Shown one piece after another: positions 18,005 to 25,280 of a stretch of DNA of 64,000 nucleotides. This DNA comes from Blastococcus sp. TF02-09. Lineage in GTDB: Bacteria > Actinomycetota > Actinomycetes > Mycobacteriales > Geodermatophilaceae. A program made the position numbers and the translations under genes. Numbering within the stretch: position 1 is the first letter of the stretch; each line of letters begins with the position of its first letter. The stretch covers positions 434,001 through 498,000 of the forward strand of contig NZ_QOHH01000002.1 in the NCBI RefSeq assembly GCF_003319105.1, written 5' to 3'. Below the pieces are notes generated by a model. It worked only from the letters and a program-made list of their open reading frames with translations, was not told where the DNA came from and made no database searches.

Positions 18005-18313
18005 ATGACTTACGGGCTGGTCGTGGATTCCCCGGGACCGATAGAGTTCTACGACGCCTTGCACGCCGAGGTGAAACACCGGAGCGCGGGTACCGCCGAC
18101 GGCCTGCTGCTGCACGTCGGCAGGGCCACGACCGGTGGCTTCCAGATGCTGGAGATCTGGGAGTCCAAGGAGAAGTTCGAGCGCTTCTTCGGTGAGGTCG
18201 TGCTCCCCGCGATGGAGGCGGTTTCGGGCGACCGTGCGCCGGCGAGCCAGCCGGTGATGGAGGAGTTCGAACCGCGCGGCCTGGTCGTCCCGAGCGCGGT
18301 CATCGCCGTCTGA
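18005..18313 (+). CDS. ABM-like small protein (antibiotic-biosynthesis-monooxygenase fold suspected)
   Basis: 102 residues. The pattern is one ferredoxin-like alpha/beta repeat: an N-terminal strand, helix FYDALHAEVKH, strand GLLLHVGRATTGGFQMLEIW, helix SKEKFERFFGEVVLPAMEAV, final strand. The middle motif (hydrophobic strand ending LEIWES followed by a helix with FFGE) is typical of dimeric alpha+beta barrel proteins. Catalytic function is not predictable. ATG at 18005 with GGAG six bases upstream. It is the last chromosomal gene before the tRNA-Lys-associated island. Confidence 0.6.
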   Translation: MTYGLVVDSPGPIEFYDALHAEVKHRSAGTADGLLLHVGRATTGGFQMLEIWESKEKFERFFGEVVLPAMEAVSGDRAPASQPVMEEFEPRGLVVPSAVIAV

Positions 18314-18349
18314 CCGTCCGCGGTGGCTGTTCCCCGACCTTGTGCCGGG

Positions 18350-18481
18350 TCAGCGCGGGTGGGCCCCGTGGGGATCGAACCCACAACCCGCGGATCGTCG
18401 TCGTCCAGGACGCGCGTCGGTCGTCAGCCCGAGCCCGAGCAAGACGACGTGGGCGAGCCAGATGACCATGACCACAGCCAT
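18350..18481 (-). CDS. Possible truncated small membrane ORF running across the attachment repeat
   Basis: 43 codons from an ATG at 18481. The N-terminus is one hydrophobic helix (MAVVMVIWLAHVVLLGLGL); the last third is translation of the tRNA-Lys fragment at 18359-18395, ending just beyond it. This suggests a small element-borne membrane protein whose original end was replaced when the element joined the chromosome. No clear ribosome site; treat as tentative. Confidence 0.25.
   Translation of the reverse strand: MAVVMVIWLAHVVLLGLGLTTDARPGRRRSAGCGFDPHGAHPR
18359..18395. repeat. tRNA-Lys 3'-end copy R1 (outermost attachment-site scar)
   Basis: 37 bp identical to the 3' part of the tRNA-Lys(TTT) gene at 20331-20403 (discriminator, acceptor strand, T arm, part of the anticodon stem), after which similarity stops. 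It is in the same orientation as the tRNA gene. This is the footprint expected of site-specific integration into a tRNA 3' end. Confidence 0.85.
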
Positions 18482-18564
18482 GTACGCCCTGGCCAGGCGT
18501 TCGGACAGGTGTCACTCCTCGGTGGGAGGCGCTGGGCGCGGGACCGCTGACAGCCGGCCTCTTC

Positions 18565-18705
18565 CTACCTGTCGCGCTTCCGACGTCTGTTGTGCCTCAC
18601 CCCGAGGACAACGAGCGTCACCCAGGCGATCACGAAGAGGACCTGCGCCCACACCGGCCACTCCGGGCCACCACTCGGGATCGGCGCAGACAGCACGCTG
18701 GTCAT
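18565..18705 (-). CDS. Small single-helix membrane protein on the integrated-element remnant
   Basis: 46 residues from the ATG at 18705, which has GGAAAG about 6 bases upstream. One helix (VLFVIAWVTLVVLGV) is followed by a strongly basic end (RHNRRRKRDR), so the tail should face the cytoplasm. A longer in-frame start at 18783 lacks a ribosome site. No family recognised. It lies between attachment copies R1 and R2. Confidence 0.45.
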   Translation of the reverse strand: MTSVLSAPIPSGGPEWPVWAQVLFVIAWVTLVVLGVRHNRRRKRDR

Positions 18706-18862
18706 CTGGCTTTCCAACCGCCCAGCTCCACCCCACGCCTCGAAAGTCCAGCGTGTGACGCCCCCTACCACCACGCGAGCCATGCTCAGCCGACAAGATC
18801 ATTGGAGCAACTTGGCAGTGGTTCCGCCCTGAGCAGGCCGGGTCAGCCTCCTGTCCGTGGAT
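18706..18862. other. Non-coding part of the element remnant
   Basis: No supported gene. Base composition is less GC-rich than the flanking chromosome, in line with acquired DNA. The stretch 18863-19191 that follows is taken up by the repeat, attachment copy R2 and the upstream region of the gene at 19192. Confidence 0.3.
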
Positions 18863-18989
18863 CCGCCTTCAGGGTCATAGGTGACGGCGCACCAACCCGC
18901 AAGGCGGCTCCCGTCCTCTGATCCGAGCCCCCGGACTCCACACCTGGATCGACGTCTACGAGTGAACATGCTGGTCGGAGTCTTGCGCG
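18863..18989. repeat. Element-end repeat, copy a
   Basis: About 127 bp directly before attachment copy R2. It is an imperfect direct repeat of 20156-20329, which directly precedes the intact tRNA-Lys. Shared blocks include CCGCCTTCAGGG, a stretch beginning AACCCGCAAG, CGTCCTCTGATCCGAGCCC, CCCGGACTCCACACCT and ACATGCTGGTC. Copy b carries roughly 40 extra bases in the middle. Confidence 0.75.
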
Positions 18990-19028
18990 GTGGGCCCCGT
19001 GGGGATCGAACCCACAACCCACGGATTA
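18990..19028. repeat. tRNA-Lys 3'-end copy R2 (internal attachment-site scar)
   Basis: 39 bp matching the tRNA-Lys 3' end with one base change (G to A at 19021), extending two bases further into the anticodon region than R1. It divides the interval into two remnants, 18396-18989 and 19029-20329. Confidence 0.85.
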
Positions 19029-19191
19029 GTTGGCAGGGGCTCACGCGCTTTCACGCTGAGCACTGACCGTGCTGGTCAGCTCCGGGAAGTGTCACTCGCG
19101 GCTCATCGAGACTCACGGCGACTCCCGCTGAAAGTGAGGGGTTTTCGATGGGCTGCAACGCCTTGGCCGATAGGCGGGAAAGACTTCGCGC

Positions 19192-19575
19192 ATGAGCGCG
19201 GTCTTCGTCTTCGACACCAGCGGTGACATGAACGTGTTCGCATCCGAGGACCACGCTGCTGGATGGATGGAGGCCATCGACGTCGACGACGGCGAGTACG
19301 CGGCCGCCTACCTCCACGACGGCACTGTGATCGAGCTTGGGACCGCAGATGAGCGGGTCATCCTGCGACGGACGAACCGGAAAGACCTGCCCGCACTGAT
19401 GGCTGGTCTGCGCGCTCACCAACGCGCTGTCGGCGGTCCGGAGGAAGTGGGCGACCTGGTGGCCTTCGCCAACGACATCCTGCGGATGGAGTGGGAAGGT
19501 CGCTGGCCACGTCCGCCTCGCTGGTTGAAGCGGTGGTTCCCGGGCAAGGGGCCGCCGCAGGTTGCGGAGACATGA
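19192..19575 (+). CDS. Hypothetical protein on the integrated-element remnant
   Basis: 127 residues, acidic N-terminal half and basic Trp-rich C-terminus (WEGRWPRPPRWLKRWFPG). The first ~60 residues look like a small beta-rich domain (VFVFDTSGDMNVFASEDHAA, then DGTVIELGT). No recognised family. The ATG at 19192 has a weak GGCGGGAAAG upstream. Codon usage is less GC-biased than in neighbouring chromosomal genes. Confidence 0.55.
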   Translation: MSAVFVFDTSGDMNVFASEDHAAGWMEAIDVDDGEYAAAYLHDGTVIELGTADERVILRRTNRKDLPALMAGLRAHQRAVGGPEEVGDLVAFANDILRMEWEGRWPRPPRWLKRWFPGKGPPQVAET

Positions 19576-19726
19576 CCCTCTGCGCAGGAGTGCTCCATGC
19601 GGTTCCGCCTCGCGGGTGCCTGCACGACCTGTAGCGCATGTGGCCATCACTGGTACCGCTGTCCCTGAACGGCCCACTATGGGACACCCCAGTCCGGGGC
19701 TGACCTGGAACAATGCAGAGGTGCAG

Positions 19727-20131
19727 ATGGACGACCCGGTCTGGCAGATGCTTGAGAGGCCACGTGCCCTCTCGCAGGCGGAGTGCCGGGTCATTGCGCG
19801 ACTAGCGACTGCCGTCGATGAGCCGTTGTTGCACCGCCAGGCGGCCTCAGCCACCGTGGCGGCGGTGTGCCGCTGCGGGTGCTCCTCGATTCGTTTGAAC
19901 TCTGATGAGCAGCCCATCCCCGAGCCTCGGGTCGTGGAGTTGTCCCAGGACGACCGCCCGGACTACTTCCAAGTGAACGGTTTCGGCCACACCCCGGACT
20001 TGCTCGACGTGCAGGTGGTCCTGCATGTCATCCAGGGCCGCGTCTACGAGCTTGAGGTCTTCGCCGGGGAAGAAGGCGTCGCGGTTTCACTTGCCAGCCT
20101 GTCTGATCTGGCCGACGTCACTGTGGACTGA
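19727..20131 (+). CDS. Hypothetical protein with a Cys cluster, on the element remnant
   Basis: 134 residues. The motif VCRCGCSSIRL at about residue 47 gives three closely spaced Cys that could bind metal; the rest is predicted alpha/beta with an acidic C-terminus. No family recognised, though the pattern resembles small cargo proteins of actinobacterial islands. The ATG at 19727 follows AGAGG by 5 bases and is preferred to the upstream in-frame start at 19562, which overlaps the previous gene. Confidence 0.55.
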   Translation: MDDPVWQMLERPRALSQAECRVIARLATAVDEPLLHRQAASATVAAVCRCGCSSIRLNSDEQPIPEPRVVELSQDDRPDYFQVNGFGHTPDLLDVQVVLHVIQGRVYELEVFAGEEGVAVSLASLSDLADVTVD

Positions 20132-20155
20132 GCGGGCCCTCAGGGTGTCCCTGAA

Positions 20156-20329
20156 GCCGCCTTCAGGGACATGAGTGGCGGCGCACCTAACCCGCAAGAC
20201 AGGCTCTCGTCCTCTGATCCGAGCCCGCCCCGAGAAGCAAAGTGAGGGGTTTGTGAGGGATCAGCCCCCGGACTCCACACCTAGATCGGCCCCTGGCTGA
20301 CGAAACATGCTGGTCAGGTGCCGTGTTAC
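20156..20329. repeat. Element-end repeat, copy b
   Basis: Counterpart of 18863-18989 (see there), directly adjoining the intact tRNA-Lys gene. It contains an AAAGTGAGGGGTTT block at about 20238-20251 that also occurs at about 19130-19143, inside the element. The shared element end next to both R2 and the tRNA points to two related elements inserted in tandem. Confidence 0.75.
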
Positions 20330-20330
20330 G

Positions 20331-20403
20331 TGGGCCCCGTGGGGATCGAACCCACAACCCGCGGATTAAAAGTCCGCTGCTCTGCCAGTTGAGCTAGAGG
20401 CCC
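20331..20403 (-). tRNA. tRNA-Lys (anticodon TTT)
   Basis: Read on the minus strand: 7-bp acceptor stem (GGGCCTC with GGGGCCC, one G-T pair), D arm GCTC/GAGC, anticodon arm GCGGA-CTTTTAA-TCCGC giving anticodon TTT, T arm GTGGG/CCCAC with TTCGATC loop, discriminator A. CCA is not encoded. This is the intact copy; its 3' end faces the integrated remnants and serves as the attachment site. Confidence 0.96.
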
Positions 20404-20607
20404 CGGTAGGTGCAGAAGCCTCCGGAGGCCCCACGGACACCGCCGTGAGACATCTGCGGCCCTGCGCCCCGCTGCGAGGCTAGCGCGTCGCCCGAGCCGC
20501 CGACCGGTCGATACGCCGCCGGCCCCACCCGCCGTCGGCGCTCCCCCACCAGGCAGGACGCGGCCCGCGCGGGGATCGAGCACGCCCTCGGACCCGGCGG
20601 CGAGGCC

Positions 20608-20613
20608 TAGCGT
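20608..20613 (+). promoter_or_regulatory. -10 element of a leaderless promoter (TAGCGT)
   Basis: TAGCGT, then exactly six bases, then the ATG at 20620: the TANNNT-N6-start layout of actinobacterial leaderless transcripts. Confidence 0.6.
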
Positions 20614-20619
20614 CTGCGC

Positions 20620-20991
20620 ATGGTCCTCGGACTGCTCCAACTGGTGCTGGTCCTCGCCGTCCTCTGGATCCTCGGGATCCTCGGCTGGACGATCTGGACC
20701 GCCGTGCGCCCGCGTGACCCCGGGTCGACCCTGCCCGGCCGGCAGCGCGCCGAGCTCGCCGCCGCTGTGGCCCGAGCGCGCTGGGTGCCGGCCCACGACG
20801 AGGTCGACGGCACCACCCGGGTGCTCGTGCGCCGGACCTACACCGGGCTGGACGGTCTGCCGGCGGTGCTCGACGAGCGGGTGCTGGAGACCTTCCCGGC
20901 GCAGGACCCGGCCTGGGAGGCCCGGTTCACCGAGGCGATGGCCGCCGCGCGGTACCGCTGCACCTATTTGAACGCCGAGGAGTCGCCGTGA
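20620..20991 (+). CDS. Membrane-anchored hypothetical protein
   Basis: 123 residues. An N-terminal helix (LLQLVLVLAVLWILGILGW) anchors a ~95-residue cytoplasmic domain containing WVPAHDEVDGTTRVLVRRTY and an acidic helix before the C-terminus. No known domain. The position of the -10 six bases upstream argues for a leaderless mRNA beginning at this ATG. Confidence 0.65.
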   Translation: MVLGLLQLVLVLAVLWILGILGWTIWTAVRPRDPGSTLPGRQRAELAAAVARARWVPAHDEVDGTTRVLVRRTYTGLDGLPAVLDERVLETFPAQDPAWEARFTEAMAAARYRCTYLNAEESP

Positions 20992-21012
20992 CGCCGTCCC
21001 CGGTAGGGCGGC

Positions 21013-21144
21013 TCACAGCACGTCGAAGGCCACGAGCAGGAGCAGGGTGAGCAGGGCGGAGACGGCGAGCGAGCCGAGGCAGCCCAGACGGCTGGAGAAG
21101 AGGAAGAACACCGGCGGGCCGTGCCCGCCGAGCCGGCCCGCCAA
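21013..21144 (-). CDS. Very small membrane protein
   Basis: 43 residues from a TTG at 21144. The sequence GRLGGHGPPVFFLFSSRLGC leads into one long hydrophobic helix (SLAVSALLTLLLLVAFDVL). The combination of a Gly-rich cytoplasmic start, FFLFSSRLGCLGS and a C-terminal helix looks like a small conserved actinobacterial family; this is from memory of similar sequences, not a search. No ATG or good ribosome site is present. Codon third positions are strongly GC in this frame. Confidence 0.5.
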   Translation of the reverse strand: MAGRLGGHGPPVFFLFSSRLGCLGSLAVSALLTLLLLVAFDVL

Positions 21145-21283
21145 CCGCGGACGGCCGCGGGCGCGTGCTTTCCGTCACCTCGGCGTCCGCGTTACACCCG
21201 TTCAGGGGATCGCCCCGGTCGGTCCCGGTTACATACAGTCATCAACGTCCCGCCCGGGCTGCACGCACGGGTGGCCACGAACC

Positions 21284-21324
21284 CCGGCCCGGCCGACCCG
21301 TTCCCCCCGGGCCGGCCGGGCCGG
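21284..21324 (-). terminator. Hairpin terminator of the Rieske gene
   Basis: Perfect 11-bp stem (CCGGCCCGGCC at 21284-21294 with 21314-21324) beginning 12 bp after the stop of the minus-strand DUF2231/Rieske gene. Confidence 0.5.
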
Positions 21325-21336
21325 CTTCTTCCCGGC

Positions 21337-22218
21337 TCAGCGGTGCCGGCTGGGCACCCGCGCCATCACGCGCCCGGCCTGCATCCGGACCTCGAGCTTC
21401 TCCTGCGGGTTCGCGGCCGGCCCGCGCCGCGGCTCCCCGTTGTCCAAGTCGAACGCCGAGCCGTGCCACGGGCAGACCAGGCACTGCGAACCGCGCACGT
21501 CCTCGACCGTCCCCTCGTGCAACGGGCCGGACAGGTGCGAGCAAGCCCCGACGAAGACGTCGACCCGAGCGCCGCGCCGCACCACCGCGAGCGGGACGTC
21601 GGCCGAGCCGCCCGTGCCGGTGCGCAGCGCCGGTCGGCCCTCCGGGAAGTCGTCCAGCGGGCCGAGGTCCAGCCAGTCCGTCGACAGGGCGCGGACCGCC
21701 GCCGCGGCGTGCGAGGCCCCGGACGACTGCGCGTACGACATGTGGCCGCCGATCGCCGCGGAGCCACCGGCGAGGGCCAGCCCGCTGTAGGACAGCACCC
21801 GCCCGAGCGCGCCCCGGTCCTTGCCCCGCGCCGCGAGCGAGCCCACGTACAGCGCGAGGGCGGCGGAGTTGAGGACGGCGTGCAGCGCCCCGAGCCGGCG
21901 CACGCCGGTGCCCTGCTCCGACCAGTCGGCCGCCCCGGACGCCGCGGCCGGCACGGCTGCGGCCACCCCGACACCGATGAGGGTCGTGGCCGCCGGCCGC
22001 ATCCTGGGGACGGCGTCGAGCAGGCCTGCGGAGACCCAGCTGCCCACCGGCACCTGCACCAGGACCGGGTGCAGCGGGTGGCCGAGCCACGTGCCGTGGA
22101 GGAGGTCCTTGACCACCGGCGGCCTGAGGGCGCCCAGCACCGCGCGGCGGGCCGGCTCGATCACCTTGTCGAACGTCGCGACGTCCGCGACCCGGTCGAG
22201 GAACCCCATGAGACTCAT
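21337..22218 (-). CDS. DUF2231 membrane domain fused to a Rieske [2Fe-2S] domain
   Basis: 293 residues. Residues ~40-165 form a four-helix DUF2231 membrane domain (GHPLHPVLVQVPVGSW is its hallmark, with two conserved His). Residues ~185-290 are a Rieske domain whose ligands are visible as CSHLSGPL and CPWHGSAFDL (Cys-x-His ... Cys-x2-His). It probably passes electrons between the membrane pool and a soluble partner; DUF2231 may bind haem through its His residues. ATG at 22218 with GAGGA upstream. It stands alone, divergent from the GtrA gene. Confidence 0.88.
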   Translation of the reverse strand: MSLMGFLDRVADVATFDKVIEPARRAVLGALRPPVVKDLLHGTWLGHPLHPVLVQVPVGSWVSAGLLDAVPRMRPAATTLIGVGVAAAVPAAASGAADWSEQGTGVRRLGALHAVLNSAALALYVGSLAARGKDRGALGRVLSYSGLALAGGSAAIGGHMSYAQSSGASHAAAAVRALSTDWLDLGPLDDFPEGRPALRTGTGGSADVPLAVVRRGARVDVFVGACSHLSGPLHEGTVEDVRGSQCLVCPWHGSAFDLDNGEPRRGPAANPQEKLEVRMQAGRVMARVPSRHR

Positions 22219-22393
22219 CGCCGTCCTCTACCCGCGACGCCCGGTGACGACTCCCGGTCACGAGGTGGTCTCGTCCGGGTGCTTTTCAGCCACATCCAAG
22301 CGTTCCGCCAGCAGTGACGGGCATGCTGACCGGTGACGACGCGTTGTCAGGTACGACTGCTGACCCCGCACCACCTGCGCCAGAAGGATTCCC

Positions 22394-22918
22394 GTGACCC
22401 GCCAGACCCTGTTGCGCCGCTGTGCCCCGGGCCGCGACGCCGTGGGCGTGCCGGTCGAGGGGATCGCCACCCCGCCCTCCCCGTGGACCGAACGCCTGCT
22501 CCACCGGCTGCGGCAGGACGACACCCTGGCCCAGTTCACCCGGTTCCTGCTGGTCGGCGGCTCGACCACGCTCGTCTACGCGCTGCTCTTCATCCCCTTC
22601 CGGGGGCTGGGCTACCTGGCCGCACACCTCATCGCGACCGTCGCGTCCACGGTGCTGGCCAACGAGATGCACCGCCGCCTGACCTTCCACGCCGAGGACC
22701 GGGTGGGCTGGTTCACCGCACAGGTGGAGGCCAGCACCGTCGCCGCGCTCGGCCTGCTGGCGACCAGCGCCACCCTGGGCTGGATCAACACGACGGCGGC
22801 CGAGGACGAGGTCTGGTTGCAGATCACCGCCGTGGTGACCGTGACGGCGATCATCGGCCTGTTGCGCTTCATCGCGCTGCGCTGGATCTTCCGCCGGCCT
22901 GCCCTGTCCGAGGGCTGA
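22394..22918 (+). CDS. GtrA-like family membrane protein
   Basis: 174 residues with four predicted helices after a ~45-residue N-terminal extension. The family pattern is visible: FTRFLLVGGSTTLVYALLF at helix 1, and ANEMHRRLTF between helices 2 and 3. GtrA proteins are thought to help move undecaprenyl-linked sugars in cell-surface polysaccharide synthesis. GTG at 22394 with AAGGA upstream. No glycosyltransferase is adjacent. Confidence 0.85.
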   Translation: MTRQTLLRRCAPGRDAVGVPVEGIATPPSPWTERLLHRLRQDDTLAQFTRFLLVGGSTTLVYALLFIPFRGLGYLAAHLIATVASTVLANEMHRRLTFHAEDRVGWFTAQVEASTVAALGLLATSATLGWINTTAAEDEVWLQITAVVTVTAIIGLLRFIALRWIFRRPALSEG

Positions 22919-22955
22919 CCGGCCGCTGTCCCGGGCCGGCGCCTCGCTGCGTCAC

Positions 22956-22961
22956 TAGCCT
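22956..22961 (+). promoter_or_regulatory. -10 element of a leaderless promoter (TAGCCT)
   Basis: TAGCCT followed by exactly six bases and the GTG at 22968. Confidence 0.55.
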
Positions 22962-22967
22962 GGGCGG

Positions 22968-24431
22968 GTGGAGCAGCCGCAGGACGTCGCGTCGCCGTGG
23001 CGGCGCAGAGGACGGATGGCCGGCCGCTGGGCGGCGAGGGTCGCGCTGGCGCTCGCCGGCGCGCTGATCGCCGTCCTCCTGTTCGCGCGCATCTCCGCAC
23101 CCATCGGCCCCTTCGACGCCACGCTCTCGATCCGCCCGGGCTCCGGCGGCGCCGAGGTCGCCGTCCCCCCGCTGGGCTCGCTGGCCGCCGACGTCTTCGA
23201 CGGGCCCCTGCGCCTGGACGTCGAGCTACAGCGCGTGGACCAGTCGCGCGCCGAGGCGCTGGCCGAGGACCCGGTCCGCCTCGCCGGCGTCGTCGACCGG
23301 GTCACCGCGGACCTGCAGGACGCCGTGGTGAAGCTGGTGGTCATCACCGTGCTCGCGGCACTGGGCGGCGCGGCCCTGGTGTCCTGGGTGGTGCTGCGGC
23401 GGCGGCGCGAGCCGGCCATCGCCGCCGGCCTCGCCGGAGCGCTGCTGCTGGGCATCGGGGGCGTCGGGGCCACCACCTGGCGGCCCGAGGCGCTGTCCAG
23501 TCCCACGTACACCGGGCTGCTGGTCAACGCCAACAGCCTCATCGGCAGCGCCCAGGACCTCGTCGCCCGGTTCGACGCCTACCGCGCCTCCCTGACCGAT
23601 CTCGTCGCGAACGTCGGCTCGCTGTACAGCACGTTGTCCGCGCTGCCGGCCCCCGGCGCGGACGACGACACCGTCACGCTGCTGCACGTCTCCGACCTCC
23701 ACCTGAACCCGGCCGGCTTCGACCTCGTGCGGCAGGTGACCGAACAGTTCCAGGTGGACGGCGTGCTCGACACCGGCGACATCGTCGACTGGGGCAGCCC
23801 GGTGGAGAACCGGGTGGTCACCGACGTCGGCGCCCTGGACGTGCCGTACGTCTTCATCCGCGGCAACCACGACTCGGCGGTGACCGCCGACCGGATGGCG
23901 GCGCTGCCCAACGTCACCGTGCTCGACGACTCGCAGGTCGAGATCGCCGGGCTGTCCGTCGTCGGCGCGCCGGACCCCCGGTTCACACCCGACAAGAGCA
24001 CCGGGGACGACGACGCCGGGCCCGAGGTGCTGACCCGCTCGGGCGAGCGGCTGGCCGACCTCGTCGAATCGCTGGACGAGCCGCCGGACGTCGCCCTCGT
24101 GCACGACCCCCGGCAGGCGCCCCCGCTGGACGGGCTCACCCCGGTGGTCCTCGCCGGCCACACGCACGACCGCGACGTCTCCGAGCTCGACGACGGCACC
24201 CTGCTCATGGTGCAGGGGTCGACCGGCGGAGCAGGACTGCGCGCGCTGGAGGGCGAGTACCCCGAGCCGCTGACCTGCACGGTGCTCTACTTCTCGGCCT
24301 CCACCGGGCGGCTGCAGGCCTACGACGACATCACCCTCGGCGGTCTGGGCGAGTCCGAGGTGACCATCGAGCGCACCGTCGTCCCCCCGGCGGGAGACGA
24401 CGGCGGTACCCCGGCCAGCCCACCCGGATGA
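22968..24431 (+). CDS. Membrane-anchored metallophosphoesterase
   Basis: 487 residues. Helices at about 22-42, 125-145 and 150-165 precede a calcineurin-like phosphoesterase domain at ~235-440. All metal-binding motifs are present: SDLHL, DTGDIVDWG, RGNHDS, ALVHD and AGHTHDRD. The catalytic domain should be extracytoplasmic or membrane-proximal, but orientation is not certain. The substrate is unknown; the family includes nucleotidases, lipid pyrophosphatases and phosphodiesterases. GTG start, leaderless promoter. A small lipoprotein gene follows directly. Confidence 0.87.
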   Translation: MEQPQDVASPWRRRGRMAGRWAARVALALAGALIAVLLFARISAPIGPFDATLSIRPGSGGAEVAVPPLGSLAADVFDGPLRLDVELQRVDQSRAEALAEDPVRLAGVVDRVTADLQDAVVKLVVITVLAALGGAALVSWVVLRRRREPAIAAGLAGALLLGIGGVGATTWRPEALSSPTYTGLLVNANSLIGSAQDLVARFDAYRASLTDLVANVGSLYSTLSALPAPGADDDTVTLLHVSDLHLNPAGFDLVRQVTEQFQVDGVLDTGDIVDWGSPVENRVVTDVGALDVPYVFIRGNHDSAVTADRMAALPNVTVLDDSQVEIAGLSVVGAPDPRFTPDKSTGDDDAGPEVLTRSGERLADLVESLDEPPDVALVHDPRQAPPLDGLTPVVLAGHTHDRDVSELDDGTLLMVQGSTGGAGLRALEGEYPEPLTCTVLYFSASTGRLQAYDDITLGGLGESEVTIERTVVPPAGDDGGTPASPPG

Positions 24432-24442
24432 CCGCGCGCCTC

Positions 24443-24448
24443 TACCCT
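24443..24448 (+). promoter_or_regulatory. -10 element of a leaderless promoter (TACCCT)
   Basis: TACCCT followed by six bases and the ATG at 24455. It supports that start over the upstream ATG at 24428, which overlaps the previous stop. Confidence 0.45.
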
Positions 24449-24454
24449 CGGACC

Positions 24455-24781
24455 ATGTCCGCGACGAACTCCCGCTCCCGCCTCGCCGCCGGCCTGTTCG
24501 CCTGCGGGCTGGGTCTCCTGACCGGCTGCACCTTCGGCTCGGAGAACGTGCAGTGCTCCCCCAGCTCGTGCACCGTGACCCTCGAGGGCACCGACGCGCA
24601 GGTCGAGGTCCTGGGCACCACGCTGACCTTCTCCGGCACCCAGGACGGCCGGGCCTCGCTCGGCGTCGCCGGCGCCAACGTCTCCTGCGCCGAGGGCGAG
24701 AGCGTCACGGCGGGTCCGCTGGACCTGGAGTGCACGTCGGTCACGGAGGACGCCGTGGAGCTCACCGCCTCGCTCGGCTGA
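24455..24781 (+). CDS. Small lipoprotein
   Basis: 108 residues. Signal peptide MSATNSRSRLAAGLFACGLG ends in the lipobox LLTGC, so the mature ~85-residue protein should be lipid-anchored outside the membrane. It has four more Cys (two in CSPSSC) and a beta-rich, acidic composition. No known family. An in-frame ATG at 24428 overlaps the metallophosphoesterase stop and would add nine residues to the signal peptide. Confidence 0.68.
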   Translation: MSATNSRSRLAAGLFACGLGLLTGCTFGSENVQCSPSSCTVTLEGTDAQVEVLGTTLTFSGTQDGRASLGVAGANVSCAEGESVTAGPLDLECTSVTEDAVELTASLG

Positions 24782-24870
24782 GGACGGCGCGGGGGAGCGG
24801 CACGGTCGATGCCCCTGTGCGGAGGGCGCTCCGGCGGCATGTATTGTTTCCCCTGCCCCCGGCAGAACGA

Positions 24871-24943
24871 GCCCTCATCGTCTAGTGGTCCAGGACGCCG
24901 CCCTTTCAAGGCGGTAGCACGGGTTCGAACCCCGTTGGGGGCA
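24871..24943 (+). tRNA. tRNA-Glu (anticodon TTC)
   Basis: Acceptor stem GCCCTCA with TGGGGGC, anticodon arm CCGCC-CTTTCAA-GGCGG giving TTC, T arm with TTCGAAC loop, discriminator A, no encoded CCA. A TATTGT at 24842-24847 is a possible -10 for the three-tRNA transcript. Confidence 0.95.
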
Positions 24944-24960
24944 CAGCATCACCACAGCAA

Positions 24961-25037
24961 GGCCCTGTAGCGCAGTTGGTTAGCGCGCCGCCCTGTCACG
25001 GCGGAGGTCGCGGGTTCGAGTCCCGTCAGGGTCGCCA
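24961..25037 (+). tRNA. tRNA-Asp (anticodon GTC)
   Basis: Acceptor GGCCCTG with CAGGGTC, anticodon arm CCGCC-CTGTCAC-GGCGG giving GTC, T loop TTCGAGT, discriminator G. CCA is encoded (25035-25037), unlike in the two neighbouring tRNAs. Confidence 0.95.
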
Positions 25038-25059
25038 CCCGGTGCGCGAGCACCGGGAG

Positions 25060-25133
25060 GGGCAGGTAGCTCAGTCGGTACGAGCGCTCGCCTGAAAAGT
25101 GAGAGGTCGGCGGTTCGACCCCGCCCCTGCCCA
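25060..25133 (+). tRNA. tRNA-Phe (anticodon GAA)
   Basis: Acceptor GGGCAGG with CCTGCCC, D arm beginning GCTC, anticodon arm CTCGC-CTGAAAA-GTGAG giving GAA (one G-T pair in the stem), T arm GGCGG/CCGCC, discriminator A. CCA not encoded. Confidence 0.94.
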
Positions 25134-25224
25134 CCCTCTTCTCTTCCCCGCCGCCGGATCCCGGCCGCGGGTCCTCCCGCGCCGCTCTGCCTCAGCAGCA
25201 GGCCGCTACGACCGCCCCGTGACG

Positions 25225-25262
25225 CCGATCGCCGCAGCGGGGCGGCCCGCTGCGGCGATCGG
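25225..25262. terminator. Perfect 17-bp hairpin between the tRNA array and the Asp23/AmaP operon
   Basis: CCGATCGCCGCAGCGGG at 25225-25241 pairs perfectly with 25246-25262 around a 4-nt loop. The tRNA array (plus) and the AmaP gene (minus, ending 25281) converge here, so it probably terminates both. Confidence 0.75.
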
Positions 25263-25280
25263 AAGTGCTTGACGCGTCGG

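Noticed and set aside
18359-19028. R1 and R2 as separate tRNA genes
   Set aside because: Both lack the D arm, anticodon loop and 5' acceptor strand; only 20331-20403 folds as a complete tRNA.
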